A stretch of DNA of 64,000 bases from Phocoena phocoena (GCF_963924675.1 NC_089226.1:42921124-42985123); one strand, 5' to 3'; counted from the stretch's first letter, positions 12,123 through 24,239 are shown. The notes: generated from the sequence alone by a model not told the origin. Made by a program: numbers and translations.

Positions 12123-12362
12123 AAAAAAAAATTAAAATGGTACTGATGAACCTAGGAGCAGGACAGGAATAAAGACGTAGGCATAGAGAATAGAGTTGAG
12201 GACACGGGACACGGAGGTAGGAAGGGGAAGCTGGGACGAAGTGAGAGTAATATCAACATATATACACTGCTGAATGTAAAATAGTTAACTAGTCAGAAGC
12301 AGCAGCATAGCACAGGGAGATCAGCTCAATGCTTTGTGATGACTTAGAGAGTTGTGGGATAA

Positions 12363-12381
12363 GGAGGGTGGGAGGGAGGGG
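12363..12381 (+). other. G-rich tract in L1 3' UTR, quadruplex-capable
   Basis: 'gagggtgggagggagggg' contains four runs of three or more G with 1-base loops. Intramolecular quadruplex-capable tracts are a known feature of mammalian L1 3' UTRs, and the same motif occurs in copy B. Confidence 0.75.
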
Positions 12382-12481
12382 ATATATGTATGCATATGGC
12401 TGATTTCACTTTGTTTTACAACAGAAACAAACACAGTATTGTGAAGAAATTATACTCCAATAAAGATCTATTAAAATAAAA

Positions 12482-13193
12482 GTGGGACTGAGTGGAAGAA
12501 GGTGGTCTCTACCTCTCAACTATTCTCAGACAGAAAATAGCCTCAGTAAGAGATAGCTGAAAGCAGGTTGAGAAAAGCTTAAATCCTGCCCCTCCTGGAA
12601 AGATAGCCTTCTGAACAGGATCCTGGGGAAGAGGAATCCAACCCTGTGATCTTGGCTTTACCAGTCCAAGTGGAATTTATGTCTTGCTAGCTGGAAAGGG
12701 GAAGGAAGGGTATGGGTATGGTTCTTGGTTCAAATGCAATAGATTCTGGTAGCTCTTACCAGGTTTTAGTAGAACATCTTGAATAAATATTTACTCACTT
12801 GCTATAAAACCATAATGTCTTTCCAAAAACTTAAAATAAGTTGTTTTTTTTTAAAATTTTCACCAGTATAGCTGAGAGTGGGTCGGTGAAATTCCACATC
12901 GTGTCATGCCAGAATCAGAAATTCCCTAGTCCTTGTTTCTTATTTGTCAAGAAAGCAAACATTCTCATTCCCTGTTGTCTAGTCTCTCACATATACTTAT
13001 AGTGAATATATTTTGCAGTGTGCCTGTTTCCTTTTTCAATGCTTCTGTAAAAATGTGATTGAGGTGTTATAATGAACTTTGCTTCATCCTCCACACCCAT
13101 ATGTCCATTCCTCTGTAAGTACTGCAAAGCACTACTACACTGATTCTTCAGATGCCATTAACCATCTTTTTCTGACTCTGAAGACAATGGTTA
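12482..13193. other. Unique DNA between two L1 copies
   Basis: About 700 bp with no recognised gene or repeat. Confidence 0.45.
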
Positions 13194-13210
13194 AAAATAG
13201 CTTCTAAGCA

Positions 13211-13850
13211 TTTATCCAAAGAAGACCTACAGATGCCAAGAGGTACATGAAAATATGCTCAACATTACTAATTATTAGAGAAATGCAAATCAAAACTACA
13301 ATGAGATATCACCTCACACTAGTCAGAATGGCCATCATCAAGAAGCCTACAAACAATAAATGCTGGAGAGGGTGTGGAGAGAAGGGCACCCTCTTACACT
13401 GTTGGTGGGAATGTAAATTGATACAGACACTATGGAGAACAGTATGAAAACTGTTCCTTAAAAAACTAAAGATAGAGCTGCCATATGATCCAGCAATCCC
13501 ACTCCTGGGCATATATCGAGAGAAAACCATAATTCATAAAGATACATAGACCCGAATGTTCATAGCAGCACCATTTACAATAGTTAAGACACGGATGCAA
13601 CCTAAATGTCTATCAATAGTTGAAGGGATAAAGAAGATGTGGTATATATATACAACAGAATATTACTCAGCCATTAAAAAGAATGAAATAATGCCATTTG
13701 CAGCAACATGGATGGACCTGGAGATTATCGTACTAAGTGAAGTAAGTCAGACAGAGAAAGATAAACATCATATGGTACTGCTTATATGTGGAATCTATAA
13801 AAATGATACAAATGAACTTATTTATGAAACAGAAACAGACAGAGAATAAA
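13211..13850 (+). pseudogene. L1 ORF2 C-terminal fragment
   Basis: Two open pieces, 13247-13447 and 13556-13849, encode the cysteine-containing C-terminal region ([20 protein letters not shown]) and the terminal block ending NELIYETETDRE. A frameshift or stop near 13447 separates them. There is no catalytic domain, start or promoter; this is only a truncated retrocopy tail. Confidence 0.9.
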
Positions 13851-14113
13851 CTTATGATTACCAGGGAAGGAAGGGTAGGGGGAGGGATAGATAGGGAGTT
13901 TGGGATTGACATATACTGTATCCTATATTTAAAATAGATAACCAACAAGGACCTACTATATATCACAGAGAACTCTGCTCAATATTCTGTAATAACCTAA
14001 ATGGGAAAAGAATTTGTAAAAGAATAGGTACATGTATATGTGTAAATGAATCATTTTGCTGTACTCCTGAAACTAACACAACATTCTTAGTCAACTATAC
14101 TCCAATATAAAAC

Positions 14114-14323
14114 TTTTTTTTTTTTTTTTTGCGGTACACGGGCCTCTCACTGCCTTGATCTCTCCCGTTGCAGAGCACAGACTCCGGACGTGCAGGCCCA
14201 GCAGCCATGGCTCACAGGCCCAGCTGCTCCGCGGCATGTGGGATCTTCCCAGACCGGGGCATGAACCTGCATATCCTGCATCGGCAGGCATACTCCCAAC
14301 CACTGCGCCACCAGGGAAGCCCT
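14114..14323 (-). mobile_element. CHR SINE, short form (copy 3), in the L1 copy C tail
   Basis: Starts with an 18-base T run (the A tail on the minus strand), then the SINE in reverse, ending 'ccaccagggaagccct'. It sits in the A-rich tail of L1 copy C, inside that element's TSD, so it is younger than the L1. A short direct repeat 'taaaac' flanks it. Confidence 0.93.
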
Positions 14324-14352
14324 AAAACATTTTTTAAAATAGCTTCTAAGCA

Positions 14353-15449
14353 AATTGTAGGTGGGTCATATCTATTCGTTTTCTTCCAGCATGCATTTTA
14401 GGTTGTAATAAATGATACAGCATTAAAAAATATATATATTGTTATTTTAAAAATGAAAAACAAAAAAGAAAAACTCTTATTCTTTGTCTTACTCCTGCCT
14501 CCTAATCAGTGATAGAAGAGAAAAGGGAAGTTATGGGTTTTCATTGTGACAATTTGGGTAAAGACAAAATCTAGAAATATCAGTAGTTATCCCCTGACAT
14601 GATCTGGAACAAAGTGGCTTAAGAGAGAGACCAGAGCCATACCCAGGACTATCTGAAATATTGATTGAATAAGTGAACCCTAAGCCTCTCAGTGCTCTAA
14701 TTACATGCTTTATATTTCTGTTGACTTAGAGTTCTTTCCCTGGGATGTGTTTTTTGGGGGTATGTTTTCACTAAAGTAGGGTCTATACCTTATCATGCCT
14801 ACTGTTTTTCTCATGATAAAGTAAGAAAGAGGAGTGGGTAGAAAAAACTTTCTAAATTTACGATTATAAAATATATATACACACACACACGCATTTATAC
14901 ATATGTATATAAATGCATATGTATGTGTATAATTTAATAATTTGCATAGATTTTCATACATCATAATTATTGATAAAAAGGCAAAGAAGGTAGATACAGT
15001 TCTTGCTGTTATTTTTTTTTTTAATCCTGGCACTAATTATGCTCTGGCCATTTCACAGTTCAAATACTTTTATCTCCTTTTCTCTGGGCTTTTCATTCCT
15101 TTCCCTCTCTCTACATTCTCCAGCAGCTGTACCCCTCTCTCAATTTCCTCCACTTTTACTGTAATAATGTCTTATGAAGACAAATCATCTGAACTCATGC
15201 AAGCTTTAGCTCTACATGCCACATCTAATTTCAGGTGTGTGCTGTGGTTACTGTTGTGGGAACATGGAAGAGAGTGGGGACTGAATTGATCATCGAAGCA
15301 TGCTAGACAACAAAACAAATGAAGCAGTATTTTCCTTTTATAGTTTAAAAAGTATATTGAATTCAATAAAATAGGAAACTTTTCTTAAACACTCTATTTA
15401 TTTGAGAGGAAATCAGTATACCTAGTGGCTATGACTCAACTCTGATGCC
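14353..15449. other. Unique DNA
   Basis: 1.1 kb with no recognised repeat. A short AT/CA-rich stretch lies at 14868-14930. The 107- to 115-codon open frames here on both strands have no recognisable domain and overlap low-complexity sequence. Confidence 0.45.
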
Positions 15450-15665
15450 CAATTTCCTGAATTCCAACCCCAGCTTTGCTATTTATGAGCTGCTTAAACT
15501 AAGAAAGTTATTTCACATGAGTATATCCATTTCCTCACTGGTTAAAATGGGGTAAATAGCATCTACCTCAAAATATTATTGTGTAGATTAAATAAATTAA
15601 TTCATATGAAAGTGCCTAAGACAATGCCTGTGACATAGTGACTACTCAGGAAATATTAGCCATTA
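15450..15665 (+). mobile_element. MIR SINE
   Basis: 'ccccagctttgctatttatg', 'ccatttcctcactggttaaa', 'gattaaataaattaattcat' and 'caatgcctgtgacatagtga' occur in MIR order, covering core and 3' end. Confidence 0.75.
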
Positions 15666-17145
15666 ACATACAATTTCAATATACTGAAGCTAGCATAAAT
15701 TACCATTACCCTTCATTCATAAATACCCTTGAATTTGTTCACAAAACACCTTCCAGTTTCTTTTTCTATTTTTTTAAGTTCACAGATACTATTGAGATAT
15801 AGTTCTTGCATCTAAATATAGCAGAGAAATTACTTCCAGTACCTATATCAAAAATCTGTTTCTATAGGTAAACACTCTGCTTGATTTTAATTGTACCTAC
15901 TGCCTGTCAAATTGTAGGCTTTCAAATTTTTGTTAAATGTACAACTGACTTCATGATATGATTAATCATTAAATTGTAAAATCACTTTTCCCATTTTCTT
16001 TATTTTTGGTTTCACTTTCCTAAAGGTGTTATCAACATAGATTATAACTCCTTACAAACAAGGACTTTTTTATGCCTCCCCATATTGTCTAAAATTCTGT
16101 TGATAATGAAAATAGTCTATATGAGTGGCAGTATCTCTGGAGTTCTATAAAACTCACCAGCAACTAAATCAGGCCTCATGACATCAATGGAATTGGTGTT
16201 CCTTACTGACACCTCATTTGGATTGGTTCTGTTGCTTTTTCCTGTTTCCTAAGGTACATATAAATGACATGTGGTCCCCAGATTTGGTCAGGGCACAAAA
16301 TGGGGCACTTTTGGGGAGGGCTTTTCTGAGTCTCACTTGAGATAAGAGACTGAGGTTGCATTCTTATGACAGTGAAAGAGATTTGCTCATATTTTATTTT
16401 GAGGCATGGATGCATGGGAATTTTTCTTCATCATTTAGTTTAAGGCCTCAGTTAACATAGCACAAGGCAAGAACTCTTCATATTTAAACATTTTAGAATA
16501 ATTATTGGTGGTCTGAAAAAATGTGGACTTTCTGCCAGAAATGAAGTGAAGAACAAACAGTCAGCTGAGTCAATAAAGAAATATTAAGTATGAAAGCTAT
16601 AGCATTACCTACAGGAGCCAGATTTGGCTAGACTTCATTGCAATCTTGTCCAAATTACCTTTACTCTGTGTACTTCTTTTTGATGATTTTTTTGAGTTCC
16701 ACTTTACAGGGACCATTATATGCCTGAGTGTGAGATATTGTACCCAGCAAAACGTTGTGCAAGTAAAAGAAAAGACTGCCTTAGAATTTTATTTAGCTGA
16801 AGCTAGAATTTACTCGATCACAGGTATCATAAAACATTCCTTCCTGCAATGGATTCTTTTGGATTCTTCTTTCAATCCAAAAGAATTGAAGAATTTATGT
16901 AGACAACCTCATTTGATTGGCATAACAAACAAGGAGGCTTCACATTTCTAATAGTAAAAGCTGTGGATATCTTACCTTATTGAAACTTAATCAGTTGGAC
17001 TTCATATAAGAGAGATAATTCCAAACAAATTCAAGTAAATTAAATATTTGAGAATCTTCTATAAGCAAAGCATTCTAATGTCACATATACTGTCCTATAT
17101 ACTCCTAACAACACTGTGGTAGGAAATATTATGCTTCTTATTTTT
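15666..17145. other. Unique DNA upstream of the full-length L1
   Basis: 1.5 kb with no recognised gene or repeat. The 101-codon frame at 16646-16951 resembles no protein known to me. Confidence 0.45.
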
Positions 17146-17154
17146 AAAATATGG

Positions 17155-19107
17155 GGAGGAGTTTCAAGATGGCAGAAGAGTAAGACGTGGAGATCACCTT
17201 CCTCCTCACAAATTCATCAGAAATACATTTACATGTGGAACCACTCCTACAAAACACCTACTGAATGCTGGCAGAAGACCTCAGACCTCCCAAAAGGCAA
17301 GAAACTCCCCACGTACCTGGGTAGGGCAAAAGATAAAACAAAAACTAGAGAAAAGAATAGGGATGGGACCTGCACCAGTGGGAGGGAGCTGTGAAGGAGG
17401 AAAGATTTCCACACACTAGGAAGGCCCTTCACGGGTGGAGACTGCAGGTGATAGAGGGGGTGGGGGCTTCAGAGCCATGGAGGAGAGCACAGCAACAGGG
17501 GTGCAGAGGCCAAAGCGGAGAAATTCCCCCACAGAGGACTGGTGCCGACCAGCACTCACCAGCCTGAGAGGCTTGTCTGCTCACCCACTGGGGCAGGTGG
17601 GGGCTGGGAGCTGAGGCTCGGGCTTCCGAGGTCAGATCCCAGGGAGAGGACTGGGGTTGGCTTGTGAACACAGCCTGAAGGGGCTAGTGCGCCACGGCTA
17701 GCCGGGAGGGAGTCCGGGAAAATGTCTGGAGCTGCCGAAGGGGCAAGAGACCATTGTTTACGGGTGCGTGAGGAGAGGGGATTCAGAGCACCGCCTAAAC
17801 GAGCTCCAGAGATGGGCGTGAGCCAGGGCTATCAGCGCGGACCCCAGAGGTGGGCATGAGACGCTAAGGCTGCTGCTGCCGCCCCATAGAAGCCTGTGTG
17901 CAAGCACAGGTCACTCTCCACACTTCCCCTCCTGGGAGTCTGTGCAGCCTGCCACTGTCAGGGTCTCGTGATCCAAGGACAGCTTCCCCGGGAGAACACA
18001 AGGCACACCTCAGCTGGTGCAATGTCACACCGGCCTCTACCGCTGCAGGCTCACCCCGCATCCGTACCCCTCCCTCCCCCGGCCTGAGTGAGCCAGAGCC
18101 CCCAGATCAGCTGCTCCTTTAACTCCACCCTGTCTGAGTGAAGAACAGACGCCCTCAGGTGACCTATATGCAGAGGCGGGTTCAAATCCAAAGCTGAACC
18201 CCAGGAGCTGTGGGAACAAAGAAGAGAAAGGGAAATTTCTCCCAGGAGCCTCAGGAGCAACGGATTAAATCTCCACAATCAATTTGATGTACCCTGCATC
18301 TGTGGAATTCCTGAATAGACAACGAATCATCCCAAATTGAGGAGGTGGACTTTGGAAGCAATGATATGTATATTTTTTTCCCTTTTTCTCTTTTTGTGAG
18401 TGTGTATGTGTATGCTTCTCTGTGTGATTTTGTCAGTATAGCTTTGCTTTTATCATTTGTAATAGGGTTCTGTCTGTCCATTGTTGTTTCTTTGATTTGT
18501 TTTTTATTACTTAAATTTTTTTTCTTAATAATTTTTTTTTATTTTAATAAATTTATTTTATTTTATTTTTTCTTCTTTCTTCTTTCTTTTTTCCTCCCTT
18601 TTGTTCTTAGCCATGTGGAGGACAGGCTCTTGGTGCTCCAGCCAGGCATCAGGGCTGTGCCACTGAGCTGGAAGAGCCAAGTTCAGTACACTTGTCCAGA
18701 AGAGACCTCCAAGCTCCATGTAATATCAAACGGCAAAAATTTCCCAGAGATCTGCATCTAAACACCAAGACCTAGCTCGACTCAATGACCAGCAAGCTAC
18801 AGTGCTGGACACGCTATGCCAAACAACTAGCAAGACAGGAACACAACCCCATCCTTTAGCACAGAGGCTGCCTAAAATTATAATAAGGCCACAGACACGC
18901 CAAAACACACCACCAGACGTGGACCTCCCCACCAGAGGACAAGATCCAGCCTCATCCACCAGAATACATGTACTAGTCCCCTCCAAAAGTAAGCCTACAC
19001 AACCCACTGAACCAACCTTAACCACTGGGGACAGACACCAAAAAAAACAGGAAATATGAACCTGCAGCCTGCGAAAAGGAGACCCCAAACACTGTAAATT
19101 AAGCAAA
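17155..19107 (+). promoter_or_regulatory. L1 5' UTR with internal pol II promoter (by family)
   Basis: About 1.95 kb from the element start to the expected ORF1 start. The first 1 kb (17400-18120) is GC-richer than anything else in the window, like a CpG-bearing promoter; this is followed by a T-rich stretch (18365-18600) and then an A/C-rich part. L1 5' UTRs drive L1 transcription from the first base; whether this copy is active cannot be judged from sequence. The 138-codon frame at 18345-18761 is largely a translation of the T-rich tract. Confidence 0.8.
17165..17173 (+). promoter_or_regulatory. YY1-type core in the L1 start region
   Basis: 'caagatggc' lies 11 bases from the inferred first base of the element. 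In human L1 a YY1 site with the same core, at nearly the same distance, positions transcription initiation. Its presence supports 17155 as the true 5' end. Binding here is inferred. Confidence 0.65.
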
Positions 19108-19265
19108 AAGATAAGACAGAGAAACACACAGCAGATGAAGGAGCAAGGCAAAAACCTACCAGACCGAACAAATAAGGAGGAAATAGGCAGTCTACCCGAA
19201 AAAGAATTCAGAATAATGGTAGTAAAGATGATCCAAAATCTTGGAAATAGAATAGAGAAATACAA
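18726..19265 (-). other. Antisense 179-codon open frame over the L1 5' UTR/ORF1 boundary
   Basis: A continuous frame opposite the last part of the 5' UTR and the first codons of ORF1 starts with ATG at 19265 and ends at 18726. The translation is rich in Cys, Phe, Leu, Val and Gly, with no recognised domain. Primate L1s have a short antisense frame (ORF0) in the 5' UTR, but this is not in the same place and no homology is claimed. It may simply reflect A-rich sense sequence, which gives few antisense stops. Confidence 0.3.
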
Positions 19266-20000
19266 GAAATGTTTAACAACAACCTAGAAGAACTAAAGAG
19301 TAAACAAACAGTGATGAACAACACAATATATGAAATTAAAAATTCTCTAGATGGGATCAGTAGCAGAATAACTGAGGCAGAAGAGAGGGTAAGTGACCTG
19401 GAAGATAAAAGAGTGGAAACAGCTACTGCAAAGCAGAATAAAGAAAAAAGAATGAAAAGAATTGAGGACAGTCTCAGAGACCTCTGGCACAACATTAAAC
19501 ACACCAACATTCGAATTATAGGGGTCCCAGAGGATGAAGAAAAAAAGAAAGGGAGTGAGAAAATATTTGAAAAGATTATAGTTGAAAATTTCCCTAATAT
19601 GGGAAAGGAAATAGGTAATCAAGCCCAGGAAGCACAGAGAGTCCCATACAGGATAAATCCAAGGGGAAACACACAAAGATACAAATTAATCAAACTGTCA
19701 AAAATTAAATACAAAGAACAAATATTAAAAGCAGCAAGGGAAAAACAACAAATAACACATAAGGGAATCCCCATAAGGTTAACAGCTGATCTTTCAGCAG
19801 AAACTCTGCAAGCCAGAAGGGAGTGGCAGGACATTTTCAAAGTGATGAAGGAGAAAATTCTACAACTAAGACTACTCTACCCAGCAAGGATCTCATTCAG
19901 ATTTGATGGAGAAATGAAAACCTTTACAGACAAGCAAAAGCTGAGAGAGTTCAGCACCACCAAACCAGCTTTACAACAAATGAAAAAGGAACTTCTCTAG
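19108..20000 (+). pseudogene. L1 ORF1 (RNA-binding chaperone), broken
   Basis: ORF1p forms trimers by a coiled coil and binds L1 RNA through an RRM and a C-terminal domain. The frame beginning at 19108 reads through KEQGKNLPDR... and EKEFRIMVVKMIQNLGNRIEK, then is lost to a one-base deletion near 19260. The rest stays open from 19269 to 20000 (243 codons) and contains the coiled coil (residues about 5-75), the RRM start NIRIIGVPEDEEKK (about 80-93), SAETLQARREWQDIFK and the C-terminal YPARISFRFDGEMKTF. The expected start codon at 19108 appears changed to AAG; an in-frame ATG follows at 19135. Intended length is about 297 residues. Confidence 0.9.
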
Positions 20001-20058
20001 GCAGGAAACACAAGAGAAGCAAAGGACCTACAATAACCAACACAAAACAGTTAAGAAA

Positions 20059-23000
20059 ACGGTAATAGAAACATACATCTTGATAATTACCTTAAATGTA
20101 AACAGATTAAATGCTCCAACCAAAGGGCATAGATTGGCTGAATGGATACAAAAACAAGATACATATATATGTTGTCTACAAGAGACCCATTTCAGACGTA
20201 GGGACACATAGAGAATGCAAGTCAGGGGATATAAAAAGATATTCCATTCAAATGGAAATCAAAAGAAAGCTGTAGTAGCAACTCTCATATCAGACAAAAT
20301 AGACTTTAAAACAAAGACTAGTACAAGAGAAAAAGAAGGACACGACAAAGTGATCAAGGGATCAATCCAAGAGGAAGATATAACAATTGTAAATATTTAT
20401 GCACCCAATATAGGAGCACCTCAATATATAAGGCAAATACTAACAGCCATAAAAGAGGAAATCGACAGTAACACAATCATAGTAGGGAACTTTAACAAGC
20501 CACTTTCAACAATGGACAGATCATCCAAAATGAAAATGAATAAGGAAACACAAACTTTAAATGATACATTAAACAAGATGGACTTAATTGATATTTAATG
20601 GACATTCCATCCAAACACAACAGAATACGCATTCTTCTCAAGTGCTCATGGAACATTCTCCAGGATAGATCATATCTTGGGTCACAAATTAAGTCTTGGT
20701 AAATTTAAGACAATTGAAATCGTATCAAGTATCTTTTCCAACCACAACGTTATGAGACTAGATGCTAATTACAGGAAAGCACCTATAAGAAATACAAACA
20801 CATGGAGGCTAAACAACACACTACTTAATAACCAAGAGATCCCTGAAGAAATCAAAGAGGAAATCAAAAAATACCTAGAGACATATGACAATGAAAACAT
20901 GACAACGCAAAACTTATGGGATACAGCAACAGCAGTTTTAAGATGGAAGTTTATAGCAATACAATCCTACCTTAAGAAACAAGAAACATCTCAAATGAAC
21001 AATCTAAGCTTACACCTAAAGAGATTAGAGAAAGAGAAACAAAAAAAACCCAAAGTTAGCAGAAGGAAAGAAATCATAAAGATCAGATCAGAAATAAATG
21101 AAAAAGAAATGCAGGAAATGATAGCAAAGATCAATAAAATTAAAAGCTGGTTATTTGAGAAGATAAACAGAATTGATAAACCATTAGCGAGACTCACCAA
21201 GAAAAGAAGGTAGAAGACTCAAATCAATAGAATTAGAAATGAAAAAGGAGAAGTAACAACTGACAAGGCAGAAATACAAAGGATCAGGAGAGATTACTAC
21301 AAGCAACAATATGCCAATAAAATGGACAACCTGGAAGAAATGGACAAGTTCTTAGAAATGCACCACCTTCTGAGACTGAACCAGGAAGAACTAGAAAACA
21401 TGAACAGACTAATCACAAGCACTGAAATTGAAACAATGATGAAAAATCTTCCAACAAAGAAAAGCACAGGATCAGATGGCTTCACAGTCATATTCTAGCA
21501 AACATTTACAGAAGAGCAAACAGCTATCTTCTCAAACTCTTCCAAAATATAGCAGAAGGAGGAACACTCCTAAACTCATTCTACGAGACCACCATCACTC
21601 TGATACCAAAACCAGAGAAAGATGTCACGAAGAAAGCAAACTAGAGGCCAATATCACTGATGAACATAGATGCAAAAATCCTCAACAAAATACTGGCAAA
21701 CAGAATCCAACAGCACATTAAAAGGATCATACAACATGATCAAATGGTGTTTATCCCAGGAATGCAAGGATTCTTCAATATATGCAAATCAATCAACATG
21801 ATACACCGTATTAACAAATTGAAGGAGAAAAACCATATGATCAACTCAATAGATGCAGGGAAAGCTTTCAACAAAATTCAACACTGATTTATGATAAAAA
21901 CCCTCCAGAAAGTAGGCATAGAGGGAACTTTCCTCAACATAATCAAGATCATATATGACAATCCCACAGCCAACATTGTCCTCAATGATGAAAAACTGAA
22001 ACCATTTCCACTAAGATCAGGAACAAGACAAGGTTGCCCACTCTCACCACTATTATTCAACATAGTTTTTGAAGTTTTAGCCACAGCAATCAGAGAAGAA
22101 AAAGAAATAAAATGAATCCAAATAAGCAACAAAGAAGTAAAGCTGTCAGTGTTTGCAGATGACATAATACTACACATACAGAATCCTAAAGATGCTACCA
22201 GAAAACTACTAGAGCTAATCAATGAATTTGGTAAAGTAGCAGGATACAAAATTAATGCACAGAAATCTCTGGCATTCCTATACACTAATGATGAAAAATC
22301 TGAAATTGAAATTAAGAAAACACTCCCATTTACCACTGCAACAAAAAGAATAAAATATCTAAGAATAAACCTACCTAAGGAGACAAAAGAACTTTATGCA
22401 GAAAATTACAAGACATTGATGAAAGAAATTAAAGATGATACAAACAGATGGAGAGATATACCATGTTCTTGGATTGGAAGAATGAACATTGTGAAAATGA
22501 CTCTACTACCCAAAGCAATCTACAGACTCAATGCAATACCTATCAAACTACCACTGGCATTTTTCACAGAACTAGAACAAAAAATCTCACAATTTGTATG
22601 GAAGCACAAAAGACCGTGAATAGCCAAAGCAATCTTGAAAAAAAAAAAAAAAAAAACAACAGAGCTGGAGGAATCAGGCTCCCTGACTTCTGATTCTACT
22701 GCAAAGCTACAGTAATCAAGACAGTATGCTACTGGCACAGAAACAGAAATATAGATCAATGGAACAGGATAGAAAGTCCAGAGATAAACCCATGCACATG
22801 TGGTCCCCTTATCTTTGATAAAGGAGGCAAGAATATACAGTGGGGAAAGACAGCCTCTTCAATAAGTGGTGCTGGGAAACCTGGACAGCTGCATGTAAAA
22901 GAATGAAATTAGAGCAGTCCCTAACACCATACACAAAAATAAACTCAGAATGGATTAAAGACCTAAATGTAAGGCCAAACACCATCAAACTCTTAGAGGA

Positions 23001-23890
23001 AAACATAGGCAGAACACTCTATGGCATAAATCACAGCAAGATCCTTTTTGACCCATCTCCTAGAGAAATGGAAAGCAAAGCAAAAATAAACAAATGAGAC
23101 GTAATGCAACTTAAAAGCTTTTGCACAGCAAAGGAAACCATAAACAAGATGTAAAGACAACCCTCAGAATGGGAGAAAATATTTACAAATGAAGCAAGTG
23201 ACAAAGGATTAATCTCCAACATTTACAAGCAACTCATGCAGCTCAATATTAAAAAGACCCCAAACAACCCAATCCAAAAATGGACAGAAGACTTAAATAG
23301 ACATTTCTCCAATGAAGATATACAGATTGCTAGCAGACACATGAAAGAATGCTCAACATCATTAATCATTAGAGAAATGCAAATCAAACTACAACGAGAT
23401 ACCATCTCTTACCAGTCAGAATGGCCATCATCAAAAAATCTACAAACAATAAATGCTGGAGAGGGTGTGGAGAAAAGGGAACCTTCTTGCACTGTTGGTG
23501 GGAATGTAAATTGATACAGTTACTATGGAGAACAGTATGGACATTCCTTTAAAAACTAAAAATAGAACTACCATATGATCCAGCAATCGTGCTACTGGGC
23601 ATATACCCTGAGAAAACCATTATTCAAAAAGAGTCATGTACCACAATGTTCATTGCAGCTCTATTTACAATAGCCAGGACATGGAAGTAACTTATGTGTT
23701 CATCAACAGATGAATGGATAAAGAAGATGTGGCACATATGTACAATGGAATATTACTCATCCATAAAAGGGAGTGAAACTGAGGTATTTGTAGTGAGGTG
23801 GATGGGCCTAGATTCTGTCATACAGAGTGAAGTTTGTCAGAAAGAGAAAAACAAATACCGTATGTTAACACATATATATGGAATCTGAAA
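20059..23890 (+). pseudogene. L1 ORF2 (endonuclease-reverse transcriptase), broken
   Basis: The endonuclease begins near 20059 (start codon apparently ACG), with LNVNRLNAP, QETHF, NIYAPN, then GNFNKPLS at 20485 where the family has a catalytic Asp (GDFN), and SNHN at 20737 where the family has SDH. The RT part shows [10 protein letters not shown] (motif A Asp kept), [10 protein letters not shown] and FADD at 22152-22163. NKWCWETW and the cysteine region ([16 protein letters not shown]) mark the C-terminal domain. In-frame stops fall at 20212, 20596, 21211, 21496, 21885, 22113, 22617 and 23095. Frameshifts occur between 21498 and 21660 and at the A run near 22637. Both nuclease and polymerase are dead. 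Confidence 0.93.
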
Positions 23891-24121
23891 AACAAACAAA
23901 CAAACAATTGTTCATGACGGACTTAGGGGCAAGACGGGAATAAAGATGCAGACCTACTAGAGAATGGACTTGGGGATATGGAGAGGGCAAGGGGTAAGTT
24001 GGGACAAAGTGAGAGAGTGGCATGGACATATATACACTACTAAACGTTAAATAGCTAGCTAGTGGGAAGCAGCCACATAGCACAGGGAGATCAGCTCGGT
24101 GCTTTGTGACCACCTAGAGGG

Positions 24122-24150
24122 GTGGGATAGGGAGGGTGGGAGGGAGGGAG
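24122..24150 (+). other. G-rich quadruplex-capable tract in the L1 3' UTR
   Basis: Runs 'gggatagggagggtgggagg' and onward give five or more G-triplets with 1-3 base loops. It is the counterpart of the tract at 12363 in copy A. Confidence 0.8.
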
Positions 24151-24239
24151 ATGCAAGAGATAATGCGACATATGTATATAACTGATTCACTTTGTTATAA
24201 AGGAGAAACTAACACACCATTGTAAAGCAATTATGCTCC

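Larger units (their letters stand above)
8825..12481 (+). mobile_element. 5'-truncated L1 (copy A)
   Basis: Similarity to the L1 at 17-24 kb starts in the C-terminal part of the endonuclease domain (8825) and runs collinearly to the 3' end, with polyadenylation signal and A-rich tail at about 12461-12481. The 5' UTR, ORF1 and the first part of ORF2 are absent, as expected from incomplete reverse transcription. A reversed L1 3'-end fragment (10680-10884) has inserted into it. A TSD is not obvious. The 3' UTR is the same type as in the 17-kb L1, so the two belong to related cetartiodactyl L1 lineages. Confidence 0.93.
13194..14352 (+). mobile_element. 5'-truncated L1 (copy C) with perfect TSD
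   Basis: A perfect 17-bp TSD (13194-13210 and 14336-14352, 'aaaatagcttctaagca') frames the insert. The L1 body begins at 13211 in the C-terminal part of ORF2 and runs through the 3' UTR to the tail at about 14113. A minus-strand CHR SINE occupies 14114-14323 inside the tail. The 3' UTR and the C-terminal peptide (EIMPFAATWMDLEIIVLSEV) differ from copies A and B but match copy J at 51 kb, marking a second L1 lineage. Confidence 0.94.

Noticed and set aside
14942..15289. 115-codon forward frame
   Set aside because: Overlaps reverse frames of similar size and includes a poly-T-derived stretch; no domain recognised.
17430..18120. CpG-island-like promoter of a host gene
   Set aside because: The GC-rich stretch lies wholly inside the L1 5' UTR, and no host exon follows.
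18345..18761. 138-codon open frame with a very hydrophobic N-terminal half
   Set aside because: It is a translation of the T-rich tract of the L1 5' UTR (runs of Phe, Leu, Ile) and needs no gene to explain it.
20677..21213. 178-codon open frame as an independent gene
   Set aside because: It is an internal part of L1 ORF2 between two stops in the same frame.
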